Source of the DNA: Letharia columbiana
Lineage: Eukaryota; Ascomycota; Lecanoromycetes; Lecanorales; Parmeliaceae
Reading direction: 5' to 3'
Length of the DNA stretch: 64,000 nucleotides
Assembly: GCF_014066305.1 (NCBI RefSeq)
Contig: NW_023501036.1
Location: forward strand, 631,501 to 695,500
The position numbers were made by a program, and so were the translations under genes. The notes under the pieces are model-generated. The model was not told where the DNA came from and did no database searches. It saw only the letters and a list, made by a program, of their open reading frames with translations. This document shows, piece after piece, positions 35,001 to 44,932 of the stretch (the stretch's first letter is position 1; the number at the start of each line of letters is the position of its first letter).

Positions 35001-37588
35001 TGGGTTCCTAAATTACTGGACTGAAGTAGCTCCAAAGCAAGACGAACTCCTGCTGGCTTACATCTGCGAGGCCTTTCAAGCTCTAGGTTCAGACATTGGT
35101 CAGATTCCACAAGGCCAGCAAGTTCCCTCGATTACCCATCAGCCGAAACATAAGAAGGTGATGAATCGACTGCTCGAAATCCTCGAGAAGCATGACGTCT
35201 TGACCAGGGAGGGGTCAGACCTCATCCGCGGTAGCAGAAGGACACCATCCGCGCCATCTCAAGAACTCCATAATCAATTCCTTGCACAATTCCCCCCGTA
35301 CGCTGGCGAAGCTCGACTCATGGCCCTGACAGGCCCAAAGCTAGCCGACTGTCTTGCCGGCAAGACCGACCCCATAACCCTTATGTTCCGCGGTGCCGCA
35401 GCCCAGAAAGTTATGGAAGACTACTACTGCGCCTCGCCGATGCTGTCCACCCTAACGGAACAACTAGTGACCTTCCTTCGCACCGTGGTGACCTCCAGTA
35501 GCACTGCATCCAGCGACACGCCCATCCGAATCCTCGAAGTAGGCGCCGGCTTCGGCGGCACAACGACGCGACTCGCGGAAGTGTTACAATCGAGCAGGGT
35601 ACCCGTCTCCTACAAATTCACCGACATCTCGCCCTCGCTCGTAAAAGGCGCCAAAGCCAAATTTGCAAGGTACCCCTGGATGGAATTCCAGTCCTTGAAT
35701 CTGGAAAGCGATATGCCCGCCTCGCTCAAAGATACATACGACATTGTCATCGGCACCAACTGCGTGCACGCGACGACGAACAAGACCAAAACAATCAGCA
35801 GGCTGAAGAGCCTTTTGAACGCGCAAGGCTTCATGGTGCTCTCAGAAGTGACGCAGCTGGTCGACTGGTACGACATCGTCTTCGGGCTGCTGGATGGCTG
35901 GTGGCTCGCCAACGACGGGTCAACCTACCCCCTGCAGCCGCCAGAGTCATGGGTACGGTCCTTCGAACAGGCCGGCTTCAGCAGGATATCGTTTTCGCAG
36001 GGCCCGAGTCCAGAATCCAACACGCAGCGACTGCTGGTGGCATCCAATGACCCAAAGGTGACTGCACCCCTCCGTGGCGAAGAGAGACAGCCCAGCGTGC
36101 AGACGGTTGTGTATAAAGAGGTCGAAGACACTCAGATCGAGGCAGACATCTACCTGCCCGCCCAGGCTTCTGCAAAAGCCATGCCTGTCGGTACACACTC
36201 ATCTCCCAACCAGCGCCACACTGCCCCCTGATATCATCCCTGCTGACTCATATCTCCGCTTCCTAGCACTCATGATCCACGGCGGCGGGCACATGACGCT
36301 TTCCAGAAAAGCAATCCGACCCTTCCAGACCGCCTGCCTCCTCCGCCACAACGTGCTACCCGTCAGCATCGACTACCGGCTCTGTCCAGAGATAAACCTC
36401 ATCGACGGGCCTATCACGGATGTACGCGACGCGTATGGGTGGCTGCAGACGGGCTTGCAAGCTGTGGTGAAAAGCAGAGGGATCCTGGTGGATGAGAAGA
36501 GGATCGTGGTGATAGGGTGGTCGACTGGTGGGCATTTGGCCATGACGACGGCGTGGAAGAGCAAAGAGGCAGGGTTGAGGCCTCCAGTGGCAATCTTGAG
36601 CTTCTATGGTCCTACCGACTTTGAGTCTGGAGGCAAGTTGATCGATCTACACGTTCTATCTCTCTTTTGCTTTGCGTTGTCAAATGATGCCTTCCTTCCA
36701 CCTCCGTCTCCCCCACTCCAACAAAGCGTAGCCCCGCTAACTCCTAGTCTCCGCCCCCCGCAGATCTCGATGTCCGGCGGGCCGAAATGTACCCGGAGCG
36801 GCGGCTGTCAATGGACAACATCATCTCCTCTCTGCCTACGAAACCAGTAAGCACCTATTGCTCTCCAATAAACAACTATCCACCAATACTGTTCCCCCTT
36901 ACCACAATTATCCCCCTCCCGCTCTCCTCTCTCCCTCGACTTCCCACAAAGCGCCCCCAAACCCACCCCCAGAACCCCCCTTCCCTTCCTGTCCCCCCCC
37001 CCCTCCCATCTTCCCTCACACCCACCAACCCCCCAAAACCCAAACTAACACCCTCCTCCCTTCCCCCTACAGATAACATCCTACACCACACACCCCCACC
37101 CCCACCTCCACCTCCACCTCCACCGACAGCAGCCACCTCGGCTGGCTACGCCCAGGCGACCCACGCTCCGAGCTCGTCCTCTCCCTCTTCAAAGAAGGCA
37201 ACGGCCTGCCCCTCCTCCTCAACGGCATCCGCTCCCCCCCCGACCGCACCACCCCCCCGCCCGCCGCCGTCTCCCCGCTCTCCCACCTCCGCCGCGGCAC
37301 CTACGCCACGCCGACGTTCCTGATCCACGGGACCGGGGACGAGATCGTGCCGTTCGGCACCGCGGTCGCTTTCGCGCGGGCGATGCGGGAGGCGGGGGTG
37401 AGGGGGGGGCTGGGGGCCGTGGAGGGGGCGCGGCATGTCCACGATCTGGGGGTCCGGGAGGGGGGGTGGGGTGGCGGGAGGGGGTGGGGGTTGGGTATGA
37501 GTTTTTGTTTGGGGAGTTGGGGGGGTGTGAGTGGGGAGGGGGGGAGGGGGGGGGAGGGGAGGATGTGGGGCTTTTGGTTTGTGGGTGA
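29081..37588 (+). CDS. Non-reducing polyketide synthase SAT-KS-AT-PT-ACP-ACP-CMeT-TE
   Basis: Builds a C-methylated aromatic polyketide, the core of the cluster. Exons: 29081-29785, 29857-36190, 36267-36632, 36764-36846, 37073-37588. Approximate residues: SAT 15-255 (GYCGG), KS 412-830 (DTACSSS, EAHGTGT, GNIGHAE), AT 935-1250 (GHSFGE), PT 1340-1650 (GHAVRQRPLCPASMY), ACPs at 1730 (LGVDSLAAVEL) and 1842 (LGIDSLSAVEL), CMeT 1930-2330 (ILEVGAGFGGTTTRL), esterase-type TE from 2347 (MIHGGGH, GWSTGG, HGTGDEIVPFG, EGARHVHDL). This order is that of methylated-orsellinate synthases. Intron 3 is GC-AG (GCAAGT), restoring ESG/DLDVRRAEMYP. The TE tail changes frame twice, in the CA/C-rich tract 37085-37124 and the G-runs 37390-37492, before GYEFLFGEL; the end at 37588 assumes that frame. 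The main 6.3 kb exon is unbroken. Whether TE is functional depends on those two runs. Confidence 0.92.
36847..37072 (+). other. C-rich last intron of the PKS
   Basis: A GT-AG intron of 226 nt (GTAAGC ... CCCCCTACAG) between LPTKP and ITSYTTH. Its sequence is almost all C, A and T with long C runs. An open Pro-rich frame runs through it but is not coding. Confidence 0.75.
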
Positions 37589-37590
37589 GA
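37380..37590 (+). repeat. G-run-rich tract at the PKS 3' end
   Basis: Dozens of runs of three to nine G's occur on the plus strand, compatible with G-quadruplex formation. They cover the last TE codons and the presumed stop. Together with the C-rich tract about 300 bp upstream they form an asymmetric C-then-G pair. Confidence 0.75.
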
Positions 37591-38016
37591 GTGTGGGTTG
37601 GTTTGGATTGGGTTGGTGTTTCTTTGGTTTTGTTTCTCCCTTTTTCTTTCCATCTTTGATACGTTGTTGTGTTTGTGCGTTCTCTTAGAAAAAAAATTGT
37701 GGGCGGGAGAGACATTCTCATAGCGTCTATAGGTTTGAAATCTCATCTGGTCTAATCAGGATAGGAAACAACACTTCTATACCAGCGCATCCTCCTCCCT
37801 TCCTTTCTCGTTTCCTACATGCGTAAAGCTTTACTCAATCGAATGAGCATTCGTCAAAAGCCAACTCGATGATCGGGGCTACATGCAGACTAATAGACTT
37901 GGGGCTGTACGCGGAATAGGTAGGTAAGGGCCGTACGCCCAAAGCCAGCCAAAAAAAAAAAGGCAAGAACGAAAAAGTCCTCCCTAACCACACCTTTCCT
38001 TCTCCCCACGCCGTCG
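37591..38016. other. Convergent 3' region PKS/regulator
   Basis: 3' flanks of the PKS (+) and the Zn2Cys6 regulator (-). T-rich then A-rich short runs; no gene seen. Confidence 0.45.
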
Positions 38017-39928
38017 CTAAAAATCCATAGCCTCCCTCAGCACCCTCCTCAAATCCCCCAATCGCTCCATTATGCACTCCACCCTCTTCCCCCTCCCCGC
38101 CTCCTCCCTCATCAAACACTTCACGAACCCCCCACTAACACTCGACTCCAACACCCCCCTCCCGCCCCCTTTCCTCCCCCCGATCCTATACTCCTGCGGC
38201 ACGCCCAACGCCAACTCAACCTTGCCAAGCACATGCATGCTGATCTGCAACACCAGTTCGACCTGAAACGCGCCGAATCTATCCAACGAGACGCCTCCGA
38301 CCCGCATGCCTGGGAAGACGGGGGGAGACGGAATCGACGTGCCGGGTGGCGGGTGGGAGGAAGGCGAGTAGGTAGTCAAGGATGTGGGCGTGCATGATGC
38401 TGTGGAGGTGGATGATGCGCATGTAGCAGGTGAGGAGCTGAAGGACGGTCGTCATATCGATTGTGGGAGGCGGCTTGGAGTCGTCAGAGCTGCCAGCGGA
38501 AAGTCTGCGGTGGGGACGTCGCACCGCTTCGTCCATGGCAGGGTCGTCCTGATCCAGAACTGAAGCTGAGGGTGAGGTGCCGCTGTCGCTAGAATTGCAG
38601 GTAGAGTCGTTATGATTTATTAAAGGAGTAGAAGGAGGAGGGCGAGAGGGTAGTGAGGAGGGAGCGGTGGGTTCGGAAAATGAAGTCAGCAGCGTCAAGA
38701 AGGTGTTGGAACTCTTCAAGACGCTGCCTACCAATTGGTCTTGGAAGGCAGTCGCCGTGGCGCTGGACGTAGGCTGATGATTCTTAGGATCGTTGGCCGC
38801 CAATTGCGCATACAAATCCATTGCTAATTCAGAAAGCTCCTGCATGCGCCGGTGTTGGAATTCCGTCACCGAGAGATTCTCTTTGTTAGGTCTGATCGCG
38901 GCTTCCTTTCCAGGCAAGTCTTTAGAGGGTGCGGACTGAGCTGTTGAGCTCATCCCAAAGCTGGCGGAAACCCGCCCCCTTTCTCCATGCCAGTCCTGAG
39001 CTCGATCCGGTCGAGAATTCAGAGCCTCTGTGGGGTTGAACGGTGCTGTACGGGCGCTTTGACTGGGCAAGTCAAGATCCATTGCCTCATCTGACGCTCC
39101 GAATAGCTGTGAATTGGTCGAGTATGTTTGTGCAGGAGTTTCATATGCATTGACAGCCGCATCTCTGATCTTTTCTTCGTTACTCATTGGCGAAGCACTT
39201 GGTATTTGGATGTCCATGGGCTGCGCTTGATAGCTATGGAAGGCCCAGCTGTACTTGGGACCATAAGGGTCGAAACCCGAAGCTTCTCCGGCATCATTGT
39301 TGTAAAAGGACGGCAATGTTTCGTCAGGCCAAGGCAAAGTTGCAGTCGAGGATGCGGAAAACGCGGGAAAGTCGAAGTTGTCTCCACCCAAAATGCTCGA
39401 GGTGTCGTGCAGGGACGAAGGGCTCAGTGCATGTGCGAGGGTCGTACCTTCGGTCTCTCCTTCGCTCTCCTGGTCTGCAGTATTCTCTCCGAACAACCGA
39501 CCACTGCCCCGCCCTCCAGGTCCACGGCGGTTCTGCCCTCCATCTGCATGGTTGTCGGAAAAGCCACTATGGCCGCGTGTATTGAGAGCAGGCCTCGAGG
39601 CCATCCCACCTTCTTTTTGGATTCCGCCGCCATTCCCTCTCCGCTGCTGGGGAGAGGCAGCATGGGATGTGGAAGGTCTACCAGCACGCTTTGGTGTGCC
39701 AAAGCTACAGGTAGCGCCTGCTTTGAAGCAGCGCACACATGGGGCTTGATGGGAGTCTTGGCTCTGATCCTCACGCAGACATCTGAGTTTCTGGCCGCGA
39801 CAGCGATCGCACGCTCCACGCTTGCTTCCGCGAGGGTTCGAGAATGGAGATTCAGTAGCGGCAGCGTCAGACGGCATTGAAAGTGGTCTGTCTCGAGGCC
39901 ACCGGCCGCCTCCCACAGGCTTGCTCAA
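38017..39928 (-). CDS. AflR-like Zn2Cys6 transcription factor of the cluster
   Basis: Probable pathway-specific activator of the neighbouring PKS and P450 genes. The N-terminal binuclear zinc cluster reads ACDRCRGQKLRC (about residues 39-50) followed by CVRCFKAGATC, with all six cysteines. A long Ser/Pro/Gln-rich linker follows. The C-terminal AflR-type region contains TVLQLLTCYMRIIHLHSIMH and, in another frame, VFPGMRVGGVSLDRFGAFQV and VELALGVPQEYRIG. The frame change lies in C/G runs near 38340-38360; total length is one base over a multiple of three (about 637 aa corrected). The start could also be the Met at 39877 (MPSDAAATESPF), close to the zinc cluster. It converges on the PKS. Confidence 0.85.
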
Positions 39929-41606
39929 GAATAATTCCTGTCTTGATGATCAGATGAGGGGGGGTGCTAGATAAAGTCGACTTCACTCAACTCAAACTTT
40001 GAGATTCGGACAGCCTGATCAAGTCGAGATCCATCCCACAAATCCAAAGCCAAGCCCAACGCAAGCTCTGCTTTTGTAGTCTGACCGCGCTGCATCCTGA
40101 TTTATGGCAGGAATTGTTCTTTTGACTTTTGGGCTACGGAGGCTGAGCCAAGTGATTTATCCCAAATGCTCTGCGTGGCTAACCACAAGTCCGAACCACC
40201 AAGCTCGCAGGATATGCGATGCAGGATTTGAGGTGCCCAGAGAATCAGCAGCGAGCTTGGGCGTATAAGTAAACACGGATGAATTGTCGTAAATTTCGTG
40301 CATGCATCTGCATCCGCTTCCCCTTGCTTGAACATCCACAACGGACCAATGAAAGTACCAGATCAGAGCTTAATCGACTCAAAGCGTATGGTGACAACGC
40401 TCAGACCCAACACCTAGAGAATCAAGCTCGCTGCACATTCTAGACATCAAAGCACCTTCAATGCCCTCATCGCTGTCTGGCCGCTCGCGCCTACCCTTTG
40501 TATGTACTGTCATGTCTCGCAAGCAAGCTCGTGCTTCCCGCCTACATTGGTGGTGATAAGACTAGATATTCACAAAGAGCCGCTGTCAGCACCTCGTGAG
40601 ATATCTCTAGATGTGGAAAGGAAGAAAAGCCATTGTTAGCATCTTATGAGGTTGTTCTAGACTTGGAAAAGATTGACAGGGAATGGAAAGAATTGCATGG
40701 TCTAGCGGTCGATTCAAGATGCAACAGCTTGCCTTTACTCTGCTGTGTCCATGATGATCGGCCCGTTGAAAAGTTTGAGAAGTGTGAAGAAAATGGTCAT
40801 GCAGGAAGATGGCATGTTGATATTGATCAACAAGAGTAAATTCAGGGTCCAGTCTGTCACGCTACGAGCTTAAGGTATGACAATGAAAGCTACGAGCATG
40901 AAAGGAGCACCTTATGTACCTTCAATCAAGAGATCGCCCTGCGCTTGCGTCGTGTGTACCTGAGATGTTTGCATCGGATTTCCTACAGACTAGCCTGCAT
41001 TAGCGCTTTTTGCGAAACTCGGCGCCGATTAAGGAATATGGTGCATGCACTTCGAACTGGGTTCCCACTTCCCGACTACCTTATGCTGTTGTCCGGGCGT
41101 GAGGTGAGGAAGTCAATAGTTTCCAACAGCCGTACCGGTTACCTACTTAAGTACCTTAAGTACCTTAGGACCCTCTCCAACCTCCGCCGTTCATTCAGCT
41201 GGATTGCGGGGTTGATACCGGCGTGAACCCTGAATTCCACGAGAAAATTGCGCGCCAGGAGGGTTGTCATAGTATTTGGATCTCCTTTTTGGACGACGTG
41301 CATAATCAGTTCATCAGAGGGGCCGACCCATGATGTATTATTTTCTAGCTGCAGCTCGGAACCTTGTTGATGCATTCCTGATTGCAGAGGCGGCTCCTGT
41401 AAGCTATCTGACCTTTGTCACTACCTACCTAGCGATGCGATGTGAATTCCCGCCAGCTTCAAGAGAACGGAAAGAAGCAGCAGATCTCTGACCATTGGCA
41501 GACCAATGAGCAATGAGGCAATGAATTGACATCAAATTCAGCGAATCCGTAGCCGGAGAAAGGCTACAGCCTTCAAAAAACCTCCGACCAGGGGAAGGTT
41601 GGGATT
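39929..41606. other. Intergenic, repeats only
   Basis: About 1.7 kb with no recognised gene. A short tandem repeat with a TACCTTAAG unit and partial palindromes lies at 41147-41171. A 68-codon frame (40633-40839, +) has no motif. It probably includes the regulator's promoter. Confidence 0.45.
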
Positions 41607-42712
41607 CTAGCCATTGAGCGACTTCATGCCAGCCGGGTGGTATCTGTCACCCGCCACCTCGCAAGTTGCAAGCACGTGGTCAATCTCCGCCATTTCCTCC
41701 TCGGTCAGCTCCACCTCGCTTGCTTTCCCATTCTCGATGGCGTGGTCGACAGTCCTAGCTCCTGGGATGGGAATGATTGTGGGCATCCCTTTGTTTTCCG
41801 ACAGATTCACGACCCAGGCAAGGGCGAGCTGGGCTGAAGTACATTTCTTCTTTTGGGCCATAACCTCAAGTTGCTTGACAAGTTTCATGTTGTTTTCGAA
41901 GTTCGGTGGTTGGAAGCGTGGTAGCGTCCTTCGATGGTCCTTCTCGGGGATATCGTCGAAGGATTTGATTTGGCCGCTCAACATCCCACGACCAATTGGG
42001 CTGTAGCTGTCGATAGAATATCAGCTACGAACAGTGTGATCATTCGGTTAACTCACGCAATAATTGGAATATTCAGCTCGGCGCATGCCTGGGCGATTCC
42101 GTTGGACAAGGGTTCCGTAGAAAAGAGGGAGATTTCGACCTCCACCGCCACGATTTTCGTGATTTTAGCCGCCGCACGAATGGTATTGGCACTCACCTCG
42201 GACAGAGCGACCCCACCGATCTTGCCCTCCTTCACTAGCTCCCCGAGTGTAGCTAACGTAGCCTCAAGCGGAACATTCGGGTCTCGACGTGCACATTCAA
42301 ACATGTCGATCTTGCCTTTCCCGCCCAGCATCTCCACACAACGCTCCACGCTCTGTCTCACAAATTCTGGGCTACCATTGGGGACGAAGTTGGGTTGGAG
42401 TGCGCCCTTAACATTCAGTACCACTTTGTCGGCGTCCTCGGGATACTTGGCGTAGTACTTGTTCAACAGGGTAAGAGAGTTGACATCAGGCGACGGCCCA
42501 TAGAATTCGCCGGCGTCCCAGAGGTTGCAGTTCGCGGATAGAGCTGCGCGCATTGCGGCGAAGGATTGCTCTTCGGGTTGCATAGCGGAGCGCGGGGTCA
42601 GTCCTGCGAAGAGAGATTAGTGTGATTGAAATGACTGAAAGTGCCGGGGACGCTGACCGAGAAGGCCGTAGCCGACGCTGCCGACTTTGCGGCCGACGAC
42701 TTCAGCAGACAT
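41607..42712 (-). CDS. Aldo-keto reductase (pyridoxal-reductase-like)
   Basis: A cytosolic NADPH-dependent reductase of the AKR superfamily, closest in pattern to fungal pyridoxal reductase/YakC-type proteins. Three exons on the minus strand (42658-42712, 42057-42603, 41607-42006) give 333 residues with both junctions in frame. It has the N-terminal strand VGSVGYGLLGLT, NLWDAGEFYGP (Asp and Tyr of the catalytic tetrad), VVLNVKGA, a CARRDPNVPLEATLATLGEL segment, IIAYSPIGRGMLSG and the NADP-binding PIPGARTVDHAIEN. The usual catalytic Lys and His positions read NVKG and ECARRD, so the His appears replaced by Arg (family members often have HRxD). It could tailor the polyketide or be unrelated; position is the only link. 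Confidence 0.83.
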
Positions 42713-43289
42713 TGCTGCGGAGATCGACTAGGAGATGGGGGACTCGGAACAGGCGATTGTCTAAAGGGAGGACGTAGGTGAAGGTAGGTTTGAGTGAGCA
42801 GAGTGAGTTCAGTTGACAGGAGACGACGGCGATCGGCAATAGTATCTAAAGCTCAAAAGAAAGGAGGATAGGTAATGAGTAAGAAAGATCTAGTGCGTCA
42901 TGGGTCGAGTCTCTTGAGCAAGGTGGAAAGAGAGGATGAGGAGGATGAGAGGGAGGGAGGGAGGGAGGGAGGGAGGGGAGGGAGCGAGCAAGAGCGACAC
43001 AAGGACCGGACATGATATTCTGAAGGTGATTTAGGCTAACAACAGCATGACGATCTTTTCTAGTCAGGGAGAGCAACTCCGGCTTGTTGTGAGTCGAACC
43101 ACTTTACCACTTTACTCTATTCATACTCGAATTGGAAGACTGTCCCAAGTCTCAGCTTCTCTAATCTCGAAGATCACAGTGTCTTCTTCTTTCATCCTTG
43201 CTGCCATTGGTGTATGAGATAATATCTGAGTGTGCGCTATTCGGGCCTTAGACTAACGTACCGAGAATCCCACTAGCGGGGGCACATTT
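42713..43289. other. Intergenic with a GGGA microsatellite
   Basis: Promoter side of the aldo-keto reductase. A GGGA tandem repeat runs from about 42953 to 42982. No gene seen. Confidence 0.6.
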
Positions 43290-43706
43290 CGCTGTTAGCG
43301 TATGCACAAAGGTCCGGAATCCTTGGCGCTGAGGAAATCGCGCACATACCCCCACCAAGAACAGTAGTGAATAGCTTCATCAATCATAACAATTGAAATC
43401 TCCATATACCTCGCTTAGCGATATCGGGATATTTCTTTCTCCGCCCACAATACCTACAGGCCTTCCCTCCCTCATTCGCTTGATCGATTGTGTGCTATCT
43501 ACGTCAACTGGGATCTATATAAATCATCAGCAGAAACACTAAGAAATGGCTAAGCAAGGTATATAGCGACTTCAGTTGTTACGAAGGTAGTAATAATGAA
43601 AGTATGATAATGAAGAAGATGAAGCTATTCACTACTGTTCTTGGTGGGGTGTGTGCGATTTTCTCAGCGCCAAGGATTCCAGATCTTTGTGCATACGCTA
43701 ATAGCG
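43290..43706. mobile_element. MITE copy 1 with about 85-bp terminal inverted repeats
   Basis: The left end (from CGCTGTTAGCGTATGCACAA at 43290) reappears as the reverse complement at the right end (to 43706). Matching continues through GGAATCCTTGGCGCTGAG, the AATCGCxCACA block and CCACCAAGAACAGTAGTGAA to about 85 bp with few differences. The element is 417 bp with no transposase frame. ATTT immediately flanks both ends (43286-43289 and 43707-43710), a possible 4-bp target duplication. Confidence 0.88.
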
Positions 43707-44169
43707 ATTTCAGTGTTTGTATGAAACCAACAACAGTCCAACAACATACACCTCACCGGACTTCTTCCATCGTTCATAATCTGGGCTCCAAGCTTAGCAG
43801 ATGCATCTGCGACATTTTGACTTGCTGCAACCAGATTGGAATTGAGCTCGCGGTATTCGAAATAATGCCGACACCTTGATTGTGGTCCCGCATCAAGTCA
43901 CACTGTTTTGGCAATCGGCTGCAGTCCTTGCCGCAAGTACCTGAGTATGTATGACTGCCTGAATTATTGTAGGCTATGTCGAGAGATATGAGAGTGCGCC
44001 ACACGGTGAATCATTGGATCCAATTACAGCCGAAGGTCTTGGAGCAATTGGAGGTACAAGAAGTTCGCGAGTCAAAGTGGGAGCGAGTTCTCTCCTCCGA
44101 ATTGGCCGATGACTGTCATACCACCACTCACTATCTTTAGCATCGGGTTAAAGTGGCCTGCCGATACTA
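43707..44169. other. Intergenic, nothing recognised
   Basis: No gene seen between the MITE and the repeat array. Confidence 0.4.
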
Positions 44170-44720
44170 AGGCACTGAAATCTACCGAAGTCCGAATGTG
44201 TCCTCTTTCCACCTCCGAATCGGAACATTGAACCTGTCACATACCCTTTTTGCAGCTCCTATGTTGCATTTGGCCTCCATTGAAGCCGAAATTACCCAAT
44301 CAGTTCATGGAACACGGAAGAGATCGAGACTCCATTTCAGCTTCTAATGACTTGCTACTCTTATGACGTCGCCGCACTAACCCATCAGGGTCTCATGCAC
44401 CCTTTTGCCAGCTCATATCTGGATTTCATTGAAATATAAGCTACCTATATTCCTATGAACCGTGGACGTAGACGAGACCGAGCCTAGACTCAGCCTTCTA
44501 ATGACTTGCTATACTTATGATGCCGCACACCTTACCTATCAGGATCTCACACACCCTTTTTATAGCTCATCCTCGGACTCCATTGCTCGGATTCCATTGC
44601 TCGGACTTCAATGGAAGGCTGGGTTGCCCAAAAAAGTCTGAATCTTGAGCGTGGATGAGACCGAGGCTCAACTTAGCCTTTGAATGACTTGCCACTCTAA
44701 TGATCTACCACTCACCAAGG
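44170..44720. repeat. Imperfect tandem repeat array, about 155-bp units
   Basis: The block CTTCTAATGACTTGCTA begins at 44341 and recurs diverged at about 44495 and 44678. The block CACxxxCCCTTTTxxAGCTC occurs at about 44235, 44393 and 44549. Each unit also carries a GACCGAGxCTxxACT-like segment. Spacing is about 154-183 bp. The array sits directly upstream of the flavin oxidase gene. Confidence 0.7.
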
Positions 44721-44932
44721 AACATTCTCTAGTAGAATGGCCTAGAGTCTTGCCGTCATCAAATCCTTTGCCGATTATGTCCAGGAGATAGCCAGGGAGT
44801 TTCGCCTGTGGCGTGTCCGGATCGAGATCATAACTGACATGGGGAAAAAAGAAAGCTGGAGATTTAAAGAACAGTGTCCCTCTCACGCCTCACTAGAGAG
44901 GACTAAGTTTCACAATCAAGTCTTGCGAAGCC

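Noticed and set aside
36787..37323. Open Pro-rich frame of 178 codons
   Set aside because: It starts inside the PKS thioesterase (MYPERRLSMDN), runs through its C-rich intron and then the wrong frame of the next exon; the conserved TE text is in other frames.
38072..38266. Plus frame rich in Pro and Ser, antisense to the regulator
   Set aside because: Shadow of the C-terminal part of the Zn2Cys6 protein, whose minus-strand text matches the family.
43060..43130. tRNA-like B-box (GGTTCGACTC on the minus strand)
   Set aside because: No matching A-box, acceptor stem or anticodon arm could be folded around it; taken as chance.
43604..43879. 91-codon frame (MIMKKMKLFTTV...)
   Set aside because: Mostly the right inverted repeat of the MITE read as protein; no independent evidence.
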